From the NCBI RefSeq assembly GCF_015776785.2, contig NZ_LFMD02000002.1, positions 1,425,329-1,489,328 on the forward strand: a stretch of 64,000 nucleotides of DNA, written 5' to 3'. Every line of letters begins with the position of its first letter. Position 1 is the stretch's first letter. The notes below the pieces were generated by a model. That model worked only from the letters and a program-made list of their open reading frames with translations. It was not told where the DNA came from and ran no database searches. The translations under genes and the position numbers were made by a program. This document shows, piece after piece, positions 61,100-64,000 of the stretch. Source of the stretch: Kitasatospora sp. SUK 42 (GTDB taxonomy: Bacteria > Actinomycetota > Actinomycetes > Streptomycetales > Streptomycetaceae).

Positions 61100-61111
61100 G
61101 GGTATATACCC
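61100..61111. promoter_or_regulatory. GGGTATATACCC palindrome upstream of fxsA
   Basis: A perfect 12-bp palindrome centred 50 bases upstream of the fxsA ATG. Its TATATA core is exceptional in this GC-rich DNA and could be a promoter -10 element, an operator, or both. The 225-base gap between the FxsT-like gene and fxsA holds no other visible feature. Confidence 0.45.
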
Positions 61112-61281
61112 CGGCTTGGTCGCAAGAGTACTGCGCACGGGCAGGTCGCGACGCTCCCTTACAGAGCCCTAACTGCCCACTACCCCCTGCGGGCTGCGGC
61201 GTCTCGCCAAAAGTTCACCCGTCCAGCGGTCGCGCGAGGGCACTCGACCGGCGCACAGGATCCTACGAGGGCCGGGCTTGA

Positions 61282-64000
61282 TCACACCGGCGGCGCCTCC
61301 ACGAAGATGTCCACCCGCCCGGAAGCACCGGCCCCGTCACCGGCCCCGTCACCGACACCGCCACCGGCCCGGCCGAGCGCGAGGTTGCCGAACGCCGCCC
61401 GGGAGTCGGGGTGGTCCGGCCCCAGCGACTCCGCCAGCACCTCCGCGGCCCGCTCGTCCAGCTCCCGAGCACCGGCCTGATCGCCCACGGCCGTCAGCGA
61501 GTTGGCGTGGTTCAGCAGCGCCGCCCCGACGTACCGGTGCCGCTCCCCCAACTGCGCCCGCAGCCCCTCCAGCACCCGCCCGGACAGTGCCGCGGCCTCC
61601 TGCGCGCGGCCGTCCCGGCGCAGCAGCACCGCGAGGTTCCCGGCGGCGATCAGGGTGGTCGGGTACTCCTCGCCGAGGTGGGCCCGGTGGTATTCGAACA
61701 CCGCCCGGGCCAGCTCGACCGCGCGCCCGTTCTCGCCGAGCGCGGCGAGGTCGACGGCGAGGTTCCCGGCGGCGGCCGCGGTCTCCGGGTGGTCGGCCCC
61801 GAACCGGGCCAGCAGCCGGCGGTGCGCCTCCTCGTCGGCGGCCCGGGCCTCCTCGTACCGGCCGAGCCGCAGCAGCGCGGCACCGAGGTGCCGCAGACCG
61901 CGCAGGGTGCCGTCGTGGTCCTCGCCGTAGCGCGCGCGGGAGCGCTCGACGGTGTCCGCGAGTGCGGCCCGCGCCTCCTCGTACCGCCCGGCCTCGCGCA
62001 GGGCGCGGCCCCGGTTGAGTTCGGAGATGAGGGTGTACAGGTCGTCCTCGCCGAGCACCGACCGCTGGCGGGCCATGGCGGTCGAGTGGCCTTCGACGGA
62101 GTCGCCGAGGTCGCCGGCCAGGAAGTCGGAGACGGCCAGGTTGTTGAGGCTCATCATGGTGCGCGGGTGGTGCGGCCCGAGGACCCGCTCGGCGGCCTCC
62201 AGCGTCCGCCGGTCGAACGCCTGCGCCTCGGAGTAGCGGCCGAGTTGACGCAGGTCTCCGCCGAGTCCGGCGGCGGCGGCGATGGTGTGCAGGTGGTCGG
62301 GGCCGAGCAGGTCGGTCAGCCGCTCCCACGCCTCCCGGTCGGTGCGGTACGCCTCCTGCGCCGCGCCCTGGAGCCGCAGCACGTTGCCGAGTTCGACCTG
62401 GAGCGTCAGCGCGGGGAGCTCCCCCTCGCCCCAGTGCGCCAGCGCCCGCCCGGCGAGTTCGCGGGCGGCCTCCAGCAGCCCCCGGTGGCGCAGGTAGCGG
62501 ACCGAGGCGGTGATCCACCGCCGCACCTGCGGATCGGCGCTCTCCACCGCGCCGGACGGCCCCAGGTGGGGCAGCAGCGCCGCGAACCGGGGCCAGTCCT
62601 CCGTCCGGTCCGGGTCGCCGGAGCCGGTCAGCGCCAGCGCGCCGTGCACGGCGGCCCGGACGGCCGGCCGGTCGGCCTCGGCCACCTGGTCCCGCAGCAG
62701 CGCCTGGACGATCCGGTGCACCCCGAGCGTGCCGCCGCCCTCCGCGTCGTAGCGGACCAGGCCGTACTGGTTGACGGTCCGCAGGATCTCCCCGACCGCC
62801 ATCCGCTCGTCCTCGCCCTGCGGCGGCCTGATCGCCCGGACGGCCGGTTCGCTGTAGAACAGCTCGACGGGGATGGCGTCCGGCCCGAGGAAGCCGCACA
62901 GTTCCAACAGCCGCATCGCCGGGGCGTTGACGCGGCGCAGGTCGGCGCCCGCGATCCGGGCGGTGGCGGCGGTGGCGGTGGAGTACTCGCCGGGAACGGG
63001 CCGGTCCAGCACCTCGGTGAGCGCCTCGCCCAGCATGTGCAGGTAGGTGGCGGCCGGCATCGGCGTCTCCTGCAGCCACCGCGCGGCCTGGCCGACCGCG
63101 AGCGGGAGGTCGCCGAGCAGTTCGGCGATGCGGTCGGCCTCGACCTGCCGCATCGCGGGGTTGAACCGCCGCATCAGCCGGACGCTCTCGGCCCGGTCGA
63201 ACACCGTGACCTCCACGCGGCCGGGGTGCCTCGCCCAGCGCCGGTTGCGCGAGGTCACCAGCACGTGCCCGTCGGCCGTCCCCGCGGGCAGCCAGGGGGT
63301 CAGGCGGTCCGGGTCCTCGGCGTTGTCGTAGACCAGCAGCCAGCGCCCGTACGGCTGCCCCCGGTCGAGGTGGCGCAGCAGGCCGGCGGCGGCCCGCTGG
63401 ACGTCCTGGTCGGCGGGCAGCCCGAGCTCGGCGGCGAGGTCGGCGAGCTGCTGCGGGACACCGGCCGGCTCCTCGGCCCGGATCCACCACACGACGTCGT
63501 ACGCGGCCGCGAAGCGGTGGGCGTACTCGGCGGCGGTCTGCGACTTGCCGACCCCTCCCATGCCGTACAGCATCTGGACGGAGCGGGCCCGGCCGGGAGT
63601 CGTGAAGCCGTCCCGGAGGCGGTCGAGCAGCCTCCCCCGGCCGGTGAAGGCCGGGTCGCGCGGCGGCAGGGTGTGCACCACCGGGCGGCTTCCGGGGAAG
63701 CGGGCGGGCGGCGGCGGGGGCTCGTCCTCGGCCCCGACCCAGCGCCCGGCACCGGGCGGCGGGCCGAGCAGCTCGAACAGCCGGGACTCCGCCAGCTCCG
63801 CCGGGCAGCCGGCCAGTTGGACCGCCGAGCGGTCCGCGACCGGCCAGCCGTCGAACGGCTCCCCGGCCTCCACCGCCCCCGCCGCCTCCCCGTCGAGCGC
63901 CTCCCCGTCGAGCGGCTCCGCCTCCAGCGACACCGCCAGCAGCGCGCCGCCCTCCCCCGCACCGAGCCGGCGCCACAGCTCGCCCGCCCTCGGGAACGCC
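61282..64000 (-). CDS. FxsT-like STAND/TPR protein (5' end beyond the window)
   Basis: The frame is open to the right edge; an in-frame GTG at 63933 is not the real start. Residues upstream of it (FPRAGELW, then GGALLAVSLEAEP) align with the end of the TIR-like domain in the complete FxsT at 42,777 (SPQARALW, RRQLLPVRVGD). The NB-ARC P-loop follows (LYGMGGVGKSQTAAEYAHRF), then RWLLVYDNAEDPDRL, and about 400 residues of TPRs (LGPHHPRTMMSLNNLAV type). It ends in a Gly/Ala-rich tail and VDIFVEAPPV. It is 225 bases upstream of fxsA on the same strand, so this is the FXS locus's own FxsT, with fxsC possibly off the edge. Confidence 0.88.
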   Translation of the reverse strand, partial: AFPRAGELWRRLGAGEGGALLAVSLEAEPLDGEALDGEAAGAVEAGEPFDGWPVADRSAVQLAGCPAELAESRLFELLGPPPGAGRWVGAEDEPPPPPARFPGSRPVVHTLPPRDPAFTGRGRLLDRLRDGFTTPGRARSVQMLYGMGGVGKSQTAAEYAHRFAAAYDVVWWIRAEEPAGVPQQLADLAAELGLPADQDVQRAAAGLLRHLDRGQPYGRWLLVYDNAEDPDRLTPWLPAGTADGHVLVTSRNRRWARHPGRVEVTVFDRAESVRLMRRFNPAMRQVEADRIAELLGDLPLAVGQAARWLQETPMPAATYLHMLGEALTEVLDRPVPGEYSTATAATARIAGADLRRVNAPAMRLLELCGFLGPDAIPVELFYSEPAVRAIRPPQGEDERMAVGEILRTVNQYGLVRYDAEGGGTLGVHRIVQALLRDQVAEADRPAVRAAVHGALALTGSGDPDRTEDWPRFAALLPHLGPSGAVESADPQVRRWITASVRYLRHRGLLEAARELAGRALAHWGEGELPALTLQVELGNVLRLQGAAQEAYRTDREAWERLTDLLGPDHLHTIAAAAGLGGDLRQLGRYSEAQAFDRRTLEAAERVLGPHHPRTMMSLNNLAVSDFLAGDLGDSVEGHSTAMARQRSVLGEDDLYTLISELNRGRALREAGRYEEARAALADTVERSRARYGEDHDGTLRGLRHLGAALLRLGRYEEARAADEEAHRRLLARFGADHPETAAAAGNLAVDLAALGENGRAVELARAVFEYHRAHLGEEYPTTLIAAGNLAVLLRRDGRAQEAAALSGRVLEGLRAQLGERHRYVGAALLNHANSLTAVGDQAGARELDERAAEVLAESLGPDHPDSRAAFGNLALGRAGGGVGDGAGDGAGASGRVDIFVEAPPV

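Overview
The window is very high-GC DNA with dense genes, GTG/TTG starts and long spurious antisense frames. It reads as the chromosome of a streptomycete (Streptomyces or Kitasatospora type). The family evidence agrees: futalosine-route menaquinone genes (mqnA, mqnC), a DmdR1/IdeR iron regulator, an SCO4402-like protein, WhiJ-type HTH/DUF397/ATPase sets and an FXS ribosomal-peptide locus. No rRNA, tRNA, insertion sequence, CRISPR array or replication origin was seen.

Bases 1-27,400 are mostly housekeeping. In order they hold a NarL-type two-component system; a DMT exporter; a xenobiotic acetyltransferase divergent from a TetR gene around a 28-bp operator; a secreted cyclophilin; a MazG-like protein; and a menaquinone neighbourhood (side-chain reductase, MenG methyltransferase, truncated amidohydrolase-like protein, MqnC, a Ser/Thr kinase, MqnA). 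After these come a cold-shock gene with an attenuator-like leader, a dicarboxylate symporter, an MFS permease, a 1,165-residue LPXTG surface protein with Thr-Pro repeats, a LacI regulator, and an MFS/GlxA divergent pair.

Bases 27,400-42,750 hold regulators and metabolism: an RsbW-like ATPase; a SigK-like sigma factor overlapping its zinc-finger anti-sigma gene; purU; an SCO4402-family gene; an orphan periplasmic-binding lipoprotein; an HTH/TPR regulator; a solitary Prim-Pol protein; the iron regulator; a SIS protein; a SLATT-like DUF4231 membrane protein with an alpha/beta hydrolase; and a 2-hydroxyacid dehydrogenase that lacks the family's catalytic arginine.

Bases 42,750-64,000 are the accessory part and the most interesting. 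FxsC (TIR-like) and a 1,335-residue FxsT (MinD-like ATPase, TIR-like, NB-ARC, TPR) form a coupled pair. About 9 kb away lie fxsA (65-aa precursor ending in FNSSI), fxsB (radical SAM/SPASM enzyme with an intact HEFQH extension) and an AAC(3)-type acetyltransferase, next to a second FxsT-like gene that runs off the right edge. The two halves together look like one split or duplicated FXS cyclophane-peptide system wired to STAND/TIR signalling proteins. Between them are two DUF397 paralogues about 70% identical, a WhiJ-type set of unusual base composition, a metallo-beta-lactamase/CMD fusion with its own TetR and operator, a NUDIX gene flanked by two copies of a double-hairpin repeat, and a regulator that fuses an IS30-type HTH to a MarR-like domain.
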